A stretch of DNA of 39,030 bases from Fundidesulfovibrio putealis DSM 16056. GTDB taxonomy: Bacteria; Desulfobacterota; Desulfovibrionia; Desulfovibrionales; Desulfovibrionaceae. The notes beneath the pieces are model-generated. The model was not told the origin of the DNA. It ran no database searches and saw nothing but the letters and a program-made list of their open reading frames with translations. Positions 8,368 through 16,535 of the stretch are shown piece after piece. The translations under genes and the position numbers were made by a program. The stretch lies in assembly GCF_000429325.1 (NCBI RefSeq), contig NZ_AUBQ01000020.1, positions 1 to 39,030 of the forward strand, given 5' to 3'. The stretch's first letter is position 1; every line of letters begins with the position of its first letter.

Positions 8368-9894
8368 ATGGCAAACCGGAGGTTCGCGGTGCATGAAATT
8401 CGCAATATCATCAGCAGAATGCGCTTGGGAGAAACGAACCGTCAGGTTTCTCAGGTTGGGCTAATGGGCCGCAACAAAGCGGCGGCGTTACGCCGTACCG
8501 CGCTCGAGCAAGGATGGCTCGATCCAGGTTCCCCCATGCCGTCCAACGAAGCCATCGCTCAGATTGTTGGGCGCCGAGTAGTCCAGAAACAGGATTCATC
8601 GGTCGAGCCTTATGCTGAGCAGGTGCTGGCCTGGGCCAAGAGCGGTGTCACGGGCGTGGCCATCCATCAGACCCTGGTGCGCAACTTTGGTTTCAGCGGG
8701 GCGTACAACTCCGTGAAACGCTTCCTGCTACGGCATCGGGAGACGGAGCCAGCGACGATTATCCTGGACTTCAAGCCAGGGGAGGCCGCGCAAGTGGACT
8801 TTGGGACAGGACCGCCGGTTGTGGATTTCCGGACCGGTGAGGTGTTCAAAACTTGGTTCTTCGTCATGACCCTAGCCTTCAGTCGGCATCAGTACGTGGA
8901 GTTCGTCCTGGACCAGAGGGTGGAAACCTGGTTGGGCTGTCATCGGCGCGCCTTTGAGTCTTTCGGCGGAGTTCCCCGAAAAGTGATTCTCGACAATCCT
9001 AAATGTGCAATCACTAAGGCCTGTTACTACGACCCCGAGGTGCAGCGTGGCTATGCGGAAAGCGCGGAAGGCTATGGTTTTCTCATCTCTCCTTGTCCAG
9101 TTCGCGATCCGGCCAAAAAGGGCATCGTCGAGTCCGGTGTGAAGTATGTGAAGAAGAACTTCCTGCCGTTGCGTGAGTTCCGCGACCTGGCCGACCTCAA
9201 CCGCCAGGCCGGTGAATGGGTTCTGGGAACGGCCGGCAATCGTATCCACGGGACCACCAGGGAATGCCCTCTGACCCGCTTTGCTCAGGTGGAAAAGGAT
9301 TTCCTGAGAAGGCTGCCCGACGTGGCCCCGGAACCGGCTGCATGGGCACAGGTAAAGTTGCACGGCGACTGCCATGTCCAGTTTGAAAAACGCCGGTACT
9401 CCGCGCCATTCACGTTGGTCCATCAAACCCTTTGGTTGCGCGCCAGCGAGAAAAGCGTCCAGATTTACCACGGTCAGACTTTGGTGGCCATGCATCCCAG
9501 GTTGCGGAACCCTGGCCAGCGTTCAACGGTTCATGATCACCAGCCACCCGAGGCTCGAGCTTATCTTATGGCCGATCCTCAGTGGTGCCTGGAAAAGGCG
9601 GAAAAGATCGGTGCTTGCTGTCGGGAGTTGGTGGAGGCCTTATTCGAGCACAAGGTGCTCGACAAACTGCGCGCGGCGCAAGGCGTTATCCGTCTCGTCG
9701 GCAAGTTTGGAAACAATCGCCTGGAAGCGGCCTGTGCCCGCGCCCTTGCGCACGGCACGCCAACCTACGGCTCGTTGAAGAAGATATTGGAGAAGGGACT
9801 GGATCAGCAGCCGCTTTCGTCACCGCTCACCTTGAGTGCGGTTTACGGCGGCCAAGCCCGTTTCATCCGCCCGACCCAACTCAGGTTGCAGTGA
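8368..9894 (+). CDS. istA: IstA transposase of IS21-family element
   Basis: This is the DDE-type transposase that cuts and joins the element ends. The frame is open from 8248, but GGAGG at 8358-8362 points to ATG 8368 (or 8365), giving 508 residues, normal for IstA. The N-terminus (VHEIRNIISRMRLGETNRQV) is a helix-turn-helix for end binding. The catalytic core begins around GEAAQVDFGTG (first Asp), followed by RKVILDNPKCAI (second Asp) and DPAKKGIVESGVKYVKKNF (the Glu). The C-terminal part has the usual beta-rich region around VQFEKRRYSAP. No interruption is seen. istB starts 11 bp downstream, so the two are translated from one message. Confidence 0.92.
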   Translation: MANRRFAVHEIRNIISRMRLGETNRQVSQVGLMGRNKAAALRRTALEQGWLDPGSPMPSNEAIAQIVGRRVVQKQDSSVEPYAEQVLAWAKSGVTGVAIHQTLVRNFGFSGAYNSVKRFLLRHRETEPATIILDFKPGEAAQVDFGTGPPVVDFRTGEVFKTWFFVMTLAFSRHQYVEFVLDQRVETWLGCHRRAFESFGGVPRKVILDNPKCAITKACYYDPEVQRGYAESAEGYGFLISPCPVRDPAKKGIVESGVKYVKKNFLPLREFRDLADLNRQAGEWVLGTAGNRIHGTTRECPLTRFAQVEKDFLRRLPDVAPEPAAWAQVKLHGDCHVQFEKRRYSAPFTLVHQTLWLRASEKSVQIYHGQTLVAMHPRLRNPGQRSTVHDHQPPEARAYLMADPQWCLEKAEKIGACCRELVEALFEHKVLDKLRAAQGVIRLVGKFGNNRLEAACARALAHGTPTYGSLKKILEKGLDQQPLSSPLTLSAVYGGQARFIRPTQLRLQ

Positions 9895-9905
9895 GGACGT
9901 CTATC

Positions 9906-10682
9906 ATGCATCCCATGCCGCAACTTTTGCCTCTGCTCAAACAGTTACGCCTGTCCGGTATCCTCGATTCCTTGGAAGTGCGGAACCGCCAGGCTGTGGA
10001 ACAAAAACTATCCTACACGGATTTCCTGGCCATGCTCATCGAGGATGAACTCGCCAGGCGGGAACAACACAAATTTGCCCAACTTCAGCGCCGGGCTGGC
10101 TTCAATACACAAAAGACTCTGGAATCTTTTGATTTCACGTTCAATCCAGGCATCAACCAATCCCTGGTCATGGACTTGGCCACCTGCCGCTTCATGGACG
10201 AGAAGGCCCCGGTACTCATCGTGGGGCCGTGCGGGACGGGCAAGAGCCACTTGGCCCAGGCGCTTGGGCACATGGCCGTACGCCGTGGACATGACACGCT
10301 TTTCACCTCTCACGCAAAGCTCCTCGGCCAGATGTCGGCGGCTAGAGCCGTGGGAAACTATGAGCGAAAACTGGCCCATCTGGCCAAGATCGAGCTGCTC
10401 ATCATCGATGATTTCGGACTCAAGCCTATGCGGCCGGGGCAAGACGAGGACTTCCACGATGTCATCGCCGAGCGCTATGAGCGCAGATCGACTATAGTCA
10501 CCAGCAATTTGGACTTCAATGAATGGAGTGAGGCTTTCCACAACAAGCTGCTGGGAGCTGCGACCCTGGATCGCCTTCGGCATGGAGCCTATCGGGTAAC
10601 TTTGGATGGAAAAAGCTACCGCTCCCCAAGGGCCAGTGGAGAGAATGAAGGCCCAGCCAAAACTGAAGAGAAAGGCGGATAA
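9906..10682 (+). CDS. istB: IstB helper ATPase of IS21-family element
   Basis: IstB is an AAA+ ATPase related to DnaC/DnaA. It organises target DNA for IstA. The ATG at 9906 follows AGGACG and gives 258 residues, full length for the family. Walker A is GPCGTGKSH near residue 110 and Walker B is LLIIDDFGL near 165; the conserved block TSNLDFNEWSEAFHNKLLGA follows toward the C-terminus. All key motifs are intact. The C-terminal tail (KTEEKGG) is charged and variable. It is clearly related to the fragment at 2-271 but diverged from it. Confidence 0.92.
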   Translation: MHPMPQLLPLLKQLRLSGILDSLEVRNRQAVEQKLSYTDFLAMLIEDELARREQHKFAQLQRRAGFNTQKTLESFDFTFNPGINQSLVMDLATCRFMDEKAPVLIVGPCGTGKSHLAQALGHMAVRRGHDTLFTSHAKLLGQMSAARAVGNYERKLAHLAKIELLIIDDFGLKPMRPGQDEDFHDVIAERYERRSTIVTSNLDFNEWSEAFHNKLLGAATLDRLRHGAYRVTLDGKSYRSPRASGENEGPAKTEEKGG

Positions 10683-10768
10683 GGAATGGCTGGATCAGAT
10701 CCAGCCGTCAAAAACCAACGGAGCAAGAGCAAAGCAGAACGCATCGTTCGCTGGCTTCATTAACCCGG

Positions 10769-10801
10769 CCATGGCTGGATCGATTAGGGTGGCCATTGAC
10801 A
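10769..10801 (-). repeat. Right terminal inverted repeat of the IS21-family element
   Basis: Read on the minus strand it starts TGTCAATGGCCACCC and matches the left end. The same end motif marks the right end of the other IS21-family remnant at 361. Confidence 0.75.
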
Positions 10802-10806
10802 CGTGT
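10802..10806 (+). repeat. Right copy of the 5-bp target-site duplication (CGTGT)
   Basis: Perfect copy of 8204-8208, on the far side of the element. Confidence 0.85.
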
Positions 10807-10987
10807 CGACATATTCGGGGATTCAGCGCGCTCGTGGCTCCACTCCCTTTCATCCGTCGGACTGGAGGTGATGCCCGTCGAAAAGGGATCTCTTCTTCAC
10901 GACGGTTTCCAGACTATCTGGCTGGATCATCTTGATGAAGCGCTTTCAAGGCTCACTGTACAGATGCGCAAGGAAGGGAGGGCATGA
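10807..10987 (+). pseudogene. CbiK-type chelatase, 3' part (split by IS21-family element)
   Basis: Joined to codon fragment GT at 8207-8208, this gives VDIFGDSARSWLHSLSSVGL, then HDGFQTIWLDHL and the end MRKEGRA. It is the expected CbiK C-terminus, in which a GD...SW motif follows the metal-site histidine. The stop is TGA 10985-10987. Without the 5' part, the piece has no start of its own other than codons contributed by the IS end, so it is very unlikely to make a functional protein. The 236 bp from here to the hydrogenase operon hold one small hairpin near 11130-11150 and nothing else I can name. Confidence 0.9.
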
Positions 10988-11223
10988 CGTTAAGGCCTGA
11001 GGCAGATTTTTCTTCACGAAACAGCTGGCAAGAAGAGTCAGGCCGACAAACGTCCGTTTGCCAAGAGCCGGGCCACCACCACGATCTGGAACAGTCGGCT
11101 CAGTGAATTCAGCCGTGGGGGGTAAGTCCTGAACAGGGAGGCGAAGCATCCCGCGCCAGAGTCGGCAAGAACGCCCTTGGGTCAGGTTCCCCCTTCCCGC
11201 AGGCGATGACGCGTTACATCAGC

Positions 11224-11592
11224 CTAGAAGGGATACGGTCCTTCAAATTCCTTCTGGCGCGGGTTGGGGAACTTCCCAGCAGCCTTCAGGGCGGCGATGT
11301 TCTTCGAGCGATCCGTGAAGTGCATGTGCAGGAACTGCTCGGCCTTGTGGCTCATGGGCTTTTCCAGCCAGTTCTTGTACAGGGCCTTCACCTGGGGGTT
11401 GTCCTGGGAAGCCCTGATCTTGAACTTGACATCAGCGCCATAGACCCCGTTGATGCGGTCCATCATGAATTCCTTCAGTTGCTTGGCGGCAGCGACAGCC
11501 TGCTTGGTGGTACGCAGGCCGATGACCAGCCCTCCTGCCACCACGCAGGAAGCCTTCAGGAACTGGCGGCGGGTGAAGTCGGCAATGCTCAT
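11224..11592 (-). CDS. hydB: Periplasmic [FeFe] hydrogenase small subunit
   Basis: The small subunit wraps around the catalytic subunit and carries the twin-arginine signal that exports the folded heterodimer to the periplasm. The 122-residue product starts at ATG 11592, with AGGAGG 6 nt upstream. The GTG at 11598 overlaps that ribosome site and is rejected. [20 protein letters not shown] at about 7-26 is the Tat signal, cleaved after the following alanine-rich stretch. The mature part has the family's helical belt ([30 protein letters not shown]). It lies 9 bp after hydA and ends the operon. Length and order match Desulfovibrio HydB. Confidence 0.95.
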   Translation of the reverse strand: MSIADFTRRQFLKASCVVAGGLVIGLRTTKQAVAAAKQLKEFMMDRINGVYGADVKFKIRASQDNPQVKALYKNWLEKPMSHKAEQFLHMHFTDRSKNIAALKAAGKFPNPRQKEFEGPYPF

Positions 11593-11601
11593 ATTCACCT
11601 C

Positions 11602-12870
11602 CTATGCCTTGTTGGTGTTGTACATTTCGAGGCGCTTGCGCAGACCGGCGTAGAGTTTGGTGGTCTTCCATTCCATGGAGGTCAGAACGCCCGGCATGAC
11701 GGGCTGGCCGCCGCCGCAGACGCAGCCGCCGGGGCAGGTCATGATTTCAATGAAGTGATAGGGCGACTTCCCGGCCCTGATCTCCTCAAGGATGGGCTTG
11801 GCGTTCTTGAGTCCGTTCACCACGCAGACCTTGAGGTCCACGTCGCCGACCTTCACGTCCGCCTTCTTCACGCCGTCAATGCCACCGCGCACGAGCTTGA
11901 AGTCCATGCTCTGGGGCGGCTTTCCGGTGACGGCCTGATAGGCGAAGCGCAACGCCGCCTCCATGACGCCGCCAGACACACCGAAGATGGTCGCGCCGCC
12001 CGTGGAAGCGCCCATGAGGGGGTCCACCTTGTCGGTCTTGACCTTGGCGAAGTCGATGCCCGCCTTCTTGATCATGTAGGCCAGTTCGCGGGTGTCGATG
12101 GTGGCGTCGATGTCCTGGTAGCCGCTGGACCACAGGTCCGCGCGCATGCCTTCGTACTTCTTGGCCGTGCAGGGCATGATGGACACGGTGTAGATCTTGG
12201 AGCGGTCCACCTTGATGTTGTCTGCCCCGTAGGTCTTGGAGAGCGCGCCGCACATGCCGATGGGCGACTTGCAGCTGGAGAGGTACGGGAGCAGGTCCGG
12301 GTAGAAGGACTCCACATACTTGTGCCAGCCCGGGCAGCAGGAGGTGAACTGGGGCAGAGGCTTGTCGATCTTCTTGGTCAGCCTGCCGACAAGTTCCGAG
12401 CCCTCTTCCCAGATGGTCACGTCGGCGGCGAACTCGTTGTCCCAAGTGTGGTCGAAACCGAGAGCCTTGAGGGCGGCCAGCATGTGATCGGTGCTCACGG
12501 ACCCGACGGGCATGCCGAAGCAGTCGCCCAGGGCGTAGCGTACGGCGGGCGCGGGCATGGCGATCTTCTTGATGCTCTTGTCCTTGAGCTTGGCCGTAAT
12601 GGGCGTCACCCAGGACTGGGCTTCGTAGATCGCGCCGACCGGGCAGTGGGTCAGGCACTGGCCGCAGTTGACGCACAGGGGCTCGTAGGGGATGGAGTGC
12701 GGCCCGCCGGATTCGCCGAAGATGGCTCCGGTGGGGCAATAGCCCATGCAGGTGTCGCAGCCGATGCACTTCTTCTCGTCGATCTGGATGAAAAAGAGCT
12801 TATCCGGATCGTCCTTGGGATTGGGAGCATGATCTTCGTAGAAGATTTTCTCCATTTCGATGCGCGCCAT
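11602..12870 (-). CDS. hydA: Periplasmic [FeFe] hydrogenase large (catalytic) subunit
   Basis: It catalyses 2H+ + 2e- to H2 reversibly, and in Desulfovibrio mainly takes up H2 for the periplasmic cytochrome c3 pool. The 422-residue protein matches the compact Desulfovibrio form. Two 4Fe-4S ferredoxin motifs lie near residues 35-45 ([12 protein letters not shown]) and 66-76 ([12 protein letters not shown]). H-cluster signatures follow: [16 protein letters not shown] and [14 protein letters not shown]. All ligand cysteines are present, including the proton-relay cysteine in TSCC. It has no signal peptide, as expected for a subunit carried out by HydB. The ATG at 12870 has GGAGGA 6 nt upstream. 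It follows hydF by 38 bp and is the second-last gene of the operon. Confidence 0.97.
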   Translation of the reverse strand: MARIEMEKIFYEDHAPNPKDDPDKLFFIQIDEKKCIGCDTCMGYCPTGAIFGESGGPHSIPYEPLCVNCGQCLTHCPVGAIYEAQSWVTPITAKLKDKSIKKIAMPAPAVRYALGDCFGMPVGSVSTDHMLAALKALGFDHTWDNEFAADVTIWEEGSELVGRLTKKIDKPLPQFTSCCPGWHKYVESFYPDLLPYLSSCKSPIGMCGALSKTYGADNIKVDRSKIYTVSIMPCTAKKYEGMRADLWSSGYQDIDATIDTRELAYMIKKAGIDFAKVKTDKVDPLMGASTGGATIFGVSGGVMEAALRFAYQAVTGKPPQSMDFKLVRGGIDGVKKADVKVGDVDLKVCVVNGLKNAKPILEEIRAGKSPYHFIEIMTCPGGCVCGGGQPVMPGVLTSMEWKTTKLYAGLRKRLEMYNTNKA

Positions 12871-12908
12871 GGATAGTCCTCCAGGTGTTGGGGGTTGGAT
12901 CGAGAGCC

Positions 12909-14159
12909 TCAGCCGGGTTTTCGCACCTCCTTGGGTTGGGCTGATCGAAATGCCTCCAGCGCGGCGGGAAACGGCTCCAGCGCCCGTTCAAGCACGCCTT
13001 GTAGCCGCGAGATAGCCACGCCGTAGTTTGTGACGGGCACGCCTGCCGCCTTGGCGGCGTGCATGCGCGAGAGCATGTGGCGGCGCGTGATGACGCACCC
13101 TCCGCAGTGAATCACCACTTTGAACGATTCCAGGTCCTCGGGGTAATCCTTGCCCGAGGCCAGCACGGCTTCGACGCCCCCACCGGCATACTGGTTGATC
13201 CAGCGGGGAATCTTCACCCGGCCGATGTCGTCGGCCAGGGGGTGGTGGGTGCAGGCCTCGGCGATGAGCACCCTGTCGCCCGGTGCGAGTGTGTCGATGG
13301 CCGCAGCCCCGGCGGCCAGCGCGGGCAGATCGCCCTTAAAACGGGCCATGAGGATGGAGAACGTGGTCAGAGGGATTTCGCGCGGAGTGTCTGCTGACGC
13401 TTTGAGCACCACCTGGGAGTCACAGACCACGATGTCGGGTCTGCGGGGCAGGTTCTCCAGTGCGTCGGCCAATTCCCGCTCCTTGACCACCAGGCAGGAC
13501 GCGTCCGAATCCAGGATGTCCCGGATGGCCTGCACCTGCGGCAGGATAAGCCTGCCCTTGGGAGCCCCCAGGTCGATGGGCACGACCAGCACGGCCAGCC
13601 CGCCCGGCGGCACGAGATCGCCAAGGAGCCTGGGTTCCTCGAACCATTGCTCCGGGCTTTTCTCAATAAGCAGGCTCTTCAGTCCGCCGAGGCCGGAGCC
13701 GTCGCTTGCGCTCACGCCCTGGACCGCCAGACCCTTTTCCCGCAGGGACGCTTCGAAGGCCGGGGACAAGGGGGCGAGGTCGGTCTTGTTCACCACCACC
13801 ACGAAGGGGATGTTCTTCTCGGCCAGAAGGTCCGCCAAAGTCTGTTCAAACTGGCCGAACTGACCGTCCCCGGTAACCAGAAGTGCCAGGTCCGTTCTCG
13901 CGAGCACGTCCAGGGAACGGCCCGCCCGCAGCTCTCCCACCGGGCCTTCGTCGTCCAGACCGGCTGTGTCCACGAAAAGAACCGGCCCCAGGGGGGAAAG
14001 CTCCATGGCTTTTTCCACCGGGTCCGTGGTGGTTCCCGGCTGGCTGGAGACGATGGCCGCCTGTTGTCCGGTCAGCGCGTTCATGAGCGAGGATTTGCCC
14101 ACGTTGCGCCGTCCGAAAATGCCTATGTGCAGGCGCAGGCCCTTGGGGGTCTCTCGCAT
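12909..14159 (-). CDS. hydF: [FeFe] hydrogenase maturation GTPase/scaffold HydF
   Basis: HydF is the scaffold on which the 2Fe subcluster is assembled before transfer to HydA. The 416-residue product has an N-terminal GTPase domain with Walker [10 protein letters not shown], switch PGTTTDP, DTAG and NKTD. A dimerisation domain follows, then the C-terminal cluster site, whose ligands are seen as CTHH and HCGGC, the conserved CxH...HCxxC arrangement. The ATG at 14159 lies 37 bp inside the end of hydE, which suggests coupled translation. The frame is open much further upstream but overlaps hydE extensively there, so 14159 is chosen because the protein then begins right before the GTPase domain. 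Confidence 0.95.
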   Translation of the reverse strand: MRETPKGLRLHIGIFGRRNVGKSSLMNALTGQQAAIVSSQPGTTTDPVEKAMELSPLGPVLFVDTAGLDDEGPVGELRAGRSLDVLARTDLALLVTGDGQFGQFEQTLADLLAEKNIPFVVVVNKTDLAPLSPAFEASLREKGLAVQGVSASDGSGLGGLKSLLIEKSPEQWFEEPRLLGDLVPPGGLAVLVVPIDLGAPKGRLILPQVQAIRDILDSDASCLVVKERELADALENLPRRPDIVVCDSQVVLKASADTPREIPLTTFSILMARFKGDLPALAAGAAAIDTLAPGDRVLIAEACTHHPLADDIGRVKIPRWINQYAGGGVEAVLASGKDYPEDLESFKVVIHCGGCVITRRHMLSRMHAAKAAGVPVTNYGVAISRLQGVLERALEPFPAALEAFRSAQPKEVRKPG

Positions 14160-15136
14160 TGGGTACGTCCTCCGAGTCCTTCTCCGATGGTTCTCCCGGC
14201 CCCCAGGATGGTGCGGCGAGCTTCGTCCAGGCCCACGCGGGCCTTTCCGTCGTAAATGCGGTATTGCGCCCGACGTGTGGCCGGGGTGAAGTTGGGCATG
14301 AGTACGTCCGCCCCGGCGCGAAGGGCGGCGTCCTGGCCGGTTTCGCACAGGGTTGCCAGGGCGGTGGTGGCTGGCAGGTGAATGCGCGAAAGCATAAGCC
14401 TCAGTCCGGCGACCATGCGCAGGGTCGTTTCCACGCTGCCGCCCGGGTGGTTGGAAAGGGGGGTGTCCGCCTGGGGCACGAACGGCCCCACGCCGCACAT
14501 GTCCGCGCCCAGCGCGCGGACGAGTTCCACATCCGTCGCCAAGTCCTCTTCGGTCTGTCCGGGCAGGCCCACGATGAACCCCGTGCCCAGCTCATAGCCC
14601 AGGCGCTTCAGCGCGGTCAGGCACTCCAGGCGCTCCCCGAGCGTCTTGCCCGGATGCATGCGCGCATAAAGTTCCGGGTTGGCGGTCTCGTGCTTCATGA
14701 GGAAGCGGTCCGCGCCCGCCGCCCGCCATGCCTCGTAGTGTGAGACGGGTCGTTCTCCCACGGAGAGGGTCACGGCCATGTCCGCCCTGTTCTTGATGCT
14801 GCGCACTATCCAGGAGATGTCGCGCACGGAGTAGGCCAGGTCGTCCCCGGACTGGAGAACCACCGTACGGATGCCCTGCCGGAAAACCGCCACCGCCAGG
14901 TCCGCCACCTCCTGGGGCTCCATCCAGTAGCGCTCCAGGTTGGTGTTCACCGTCCGCAGGCCGCAATACAGGCAGCTGCGGCAGCAGCAGTTGGAGAATT
15001 CGATGATGCCGCGCAGGTGGACGTCGCCGCCCAGCGCGCGTCGACGGGCGAGGTCGGCGGCCCGCATCAGTTTCCCGAAGGGCGTGTCGAACAGGAACCG
15101 CCGGACGTCGGCGATGGTGGCAGAGGATGCCATCAT
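14123..15136 (-). CDS. hydE: [FeFe] hydrogenase maturase HydE, radical SAM enzyme
   Basis: HydE acts on the Fe(CO)2(CN)-cysteine synthon delivered by HydG and helps build the dithiomethylamine-bridged diiron precursor. The 337-residue product has the radical SAM 4Fe-4S motif in NCCCRSCLYCGLR (CxxxCxxC), followed by the SAM-binding LQSGDD and the HydE/BioB-type barrel segments TLSVGER and GTGFIVGLPGQTEEDL. The C-terminus ends ARRTILGAGRTIGEGLGGRT. The start ATG overlaps the aspA stop (ATGATG over TGA). The C-terminal end overlaps hydF. Confidence 0.95.
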   Translation of the reverse strand: MMASSATIADVRRFLFDTPFGKLMRAADLARRRALGGDVHLRGIIEFSNCCCRSCLYCGLRTVNTNLERYWMEPQEVADLAVAVFRQGIRTVVLQSGDDLAYSVRDISWIVRSIKNRADMAVTLSVGERPVSHYEAWRAAGADRFLMKHETANPELYARMHPGKTLGERLECLTALKRLGYELGTGFIVGLPGQTEEDLATDVELVRALGADMCGVGPFVPQADTPLSNHPGGSVETTLRMVAGLRLMLSRIHLPATTALATLCETGQDAALRAGADVLMPNFTPATRRAQYRIYDGKARVGLDEARRTILGAGRTIGEGLGGRTQCERPPRACACT

Positions 15137-16527
15137 GAGTACCCCAGCGCGGTCATGCTCTCCGGGGAGAGCAGGCGTTCAAGCTGCTCCGCCGACAGCA
15201 CGCCGGATTCAAGAGCGGCCTGACGCAGGCCGATGCCTTCGCCCCGCACCCTGGCCGCGATGGCCGTGGCCGCTTCGTAGCCTATGACCGGCACCAGGGC
15301 CGTCACCGCGCACCAGGAAGCCTCCACATGGGACGCGCAGCGGGCTTGGTCCGCCTCGATGGCGTCCACGCAGCGCACGCGGAACATCGTGCCGGTGTTT
15401 ATGAGCAGGCTGACGGCGTCCAGAAGGGCCTGGGCCATGAGCGGCGAAAAGGCGTTCAGTTCAAGCTGCCCCAGCTGCGCGGCCTGGGCCAGCGCGTGGT
15501 CCTCGGCCATCACCCGGATGGCCGCTTGGCCCACTGCCTCGCAGATCACGGGGTTGACCTTGCCGGGCATGATGCTGGAACCGGCCTGGACCTCGGGCAG
15601 ATGCAGCTCGCCAAATCCTGCGGCGGGGCCTGAGGCCAGAAGCCGCAGGTCCGAGGAGATCTTGAAGAGGTTCACCGCGTGCGCCCGCAGGATGCCGCTG
15701 ACTTCCACCAGGGCGTCATGGTTCTGGGTGGCGTCCACCAGATTCTCGGCCCGGGCCACGTTCATGCCGGTCACCTGCCGCAGCTTCTCCACGACGAGAA
15801 AGATATAGCGCCTCGGCGCGGCCAGCCCCGTGCCGATGGCCGTTCCGCCCAGGTTCACAACGCGCAGACGCTCCCGGCACTTGAAGATGCGCCAGCGGTC
15901 GCGGCCAATGGCCTCGCCATAGGCGGAAAAGGTCATTCCCAGAGTCATGGGAACGGCGTCCATGAGCTGGGTGCGCCCGAGCTTCAGCACCCCGGCAAAC
16001 CGGTGCTCCTGGCTTTGGAAAGATTCCTGGAGGGCCGCAACCACCGGTTCGAGCTGCCCCAGCAGATCAAGCGCCGCGATCCGCAGGGCCGTGGGAAAGA
16101 CGTCGTTGGTGGACTGGTGCAGGTTCGCATGACGCAGGGGGTGGACCCTTTGGTACTCCCCCCTGCGCCCGCCGAGAATCTCTTCCGCCCGGTTGGCCAG
16201 CACCTCGTTGACGTTCATGTTGGCCGAGGTGCCAGCGCCGCCCTGCAAGGCGTCCACAACCACGTGCCCGGCCAGCCTGCCGGAGATCATCTCTTCGCAG
16301 GCCTGGGCAAGCGCGCCCCCGATGGGCTCATCCAGAAAGCCGAGTTCCACGTTGGCCAGGGCGCAGGCCAGCTTGACCCTGGCCAGGGCGCGCACCAGGG
16401 CCGGGTGCGCTGGCCTCCCGGTGAGAGGGAAGTTATCCAGCGCCCTGGCCGTGTGGATGCCATACAAGGCGTCCCCGGGGACCTCCCTTGAGCCCAGGAG
16501 ATCGTGCTCGGTACGGATTCCCGGCAT
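15133..16527 (-). CDS. aspA: Aspartate ammonia-lyase family enzyme in the hydrogenase maturation operon
   Basis: Aspartase converts L-aspartate to fumarate and ammonia. The 464-residue product carries the superfamily signature GSSIMPGKVNP, the substrate-binding blocks GGAGTSANMNVNEV and LHQSTNDVFPTALR, and GRTQLMDAVPMTLG. It is normal in length. It is translationally coupled to hydE and starts 8 bp after hydG, so it is a built-in member of the operon. Known Desulfovibrio hydrogenase loci also carry such a gene. The nitrogen of the H-cluster bridge is derived from ammonium, so local ammonia supply is a plausible reason; that is inference. A fumarase-type or argininosuccinate-lyase substrate is less likely given the GSSIMPGKVNP and overall similarity. 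Confidence 0.9.
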   Translation of the reverse strand: MPGIRTEHDLLGSREVPGDALYGIHTARALDNFPLTGRPAHPALVRALARVKLACALANVELGFLDEPIGGALAQACEEMISGRLAGHVVVDALQGGAGTSANMNVNEVLANRAEEILGGRRGEYQRVHPLRHANLHQSTNDVFPTALRIAALDLLGQLEPVVAALQESFQSQEHRFAGVLKLGRTQLMDAVPMTLGMTFSAYGEAIGRDRWRIFKCRERLRVVNLGGTAIGTGLAAPRRYIFLVVEKLRQVTGMNVARAENLVDATQNHDALVEVSGILRAHAVNLFKISSDLRLLASGPAAGFGELHLPEVQAGSSIMPGKVNPVICEAVGQAAIRVMAEDHALAQAAQLGQLELNAFSPLMAQALLDAVSLLINTGTMFRVRCVDAIEADQARCASHVEASWCAVTALVPVIGYEAATAIAARVRGEGIGLRQAALESGVLSAEQLERLLSPESMTALGYS

Positions 16528-16535
16528 ATGCGTCC

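Larger units (their letters stand above)
8209..10801 (+). mobile_element. Complete IS21-family insertion sequence, 2593 bp
   Basis: The element carries istA and istB in one direction, related termini (8209-8241 and 10769-10801, about 22 of 33 positions matching, both starting TGTC and sharing GGCCACCC) and a CGTGT duplication on each side. Both genes are open and keep their motifs, so it may be active. It is inserted into the chelatase gene, whose frame is restored if the element and one CGTGT are removed. That independently confirms the boundaries. Confidence 0.92.

Noticed and set aside
10988-11223. Cobalamin riboswitch in the gap next to the chelatase remnant
   Set aside because: I looked for the conserved B12-box and core blocks on both strands and did not find them; only a small hairpin is visible.
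11206-12876. Plus-strand open frame of 556 codons across the hydrogenase genes
   Set aside because: It is the antisense shadow of hydA and hydB in GC-rich DNA; the minus-strand frames carry the full hydrogenase motifs.
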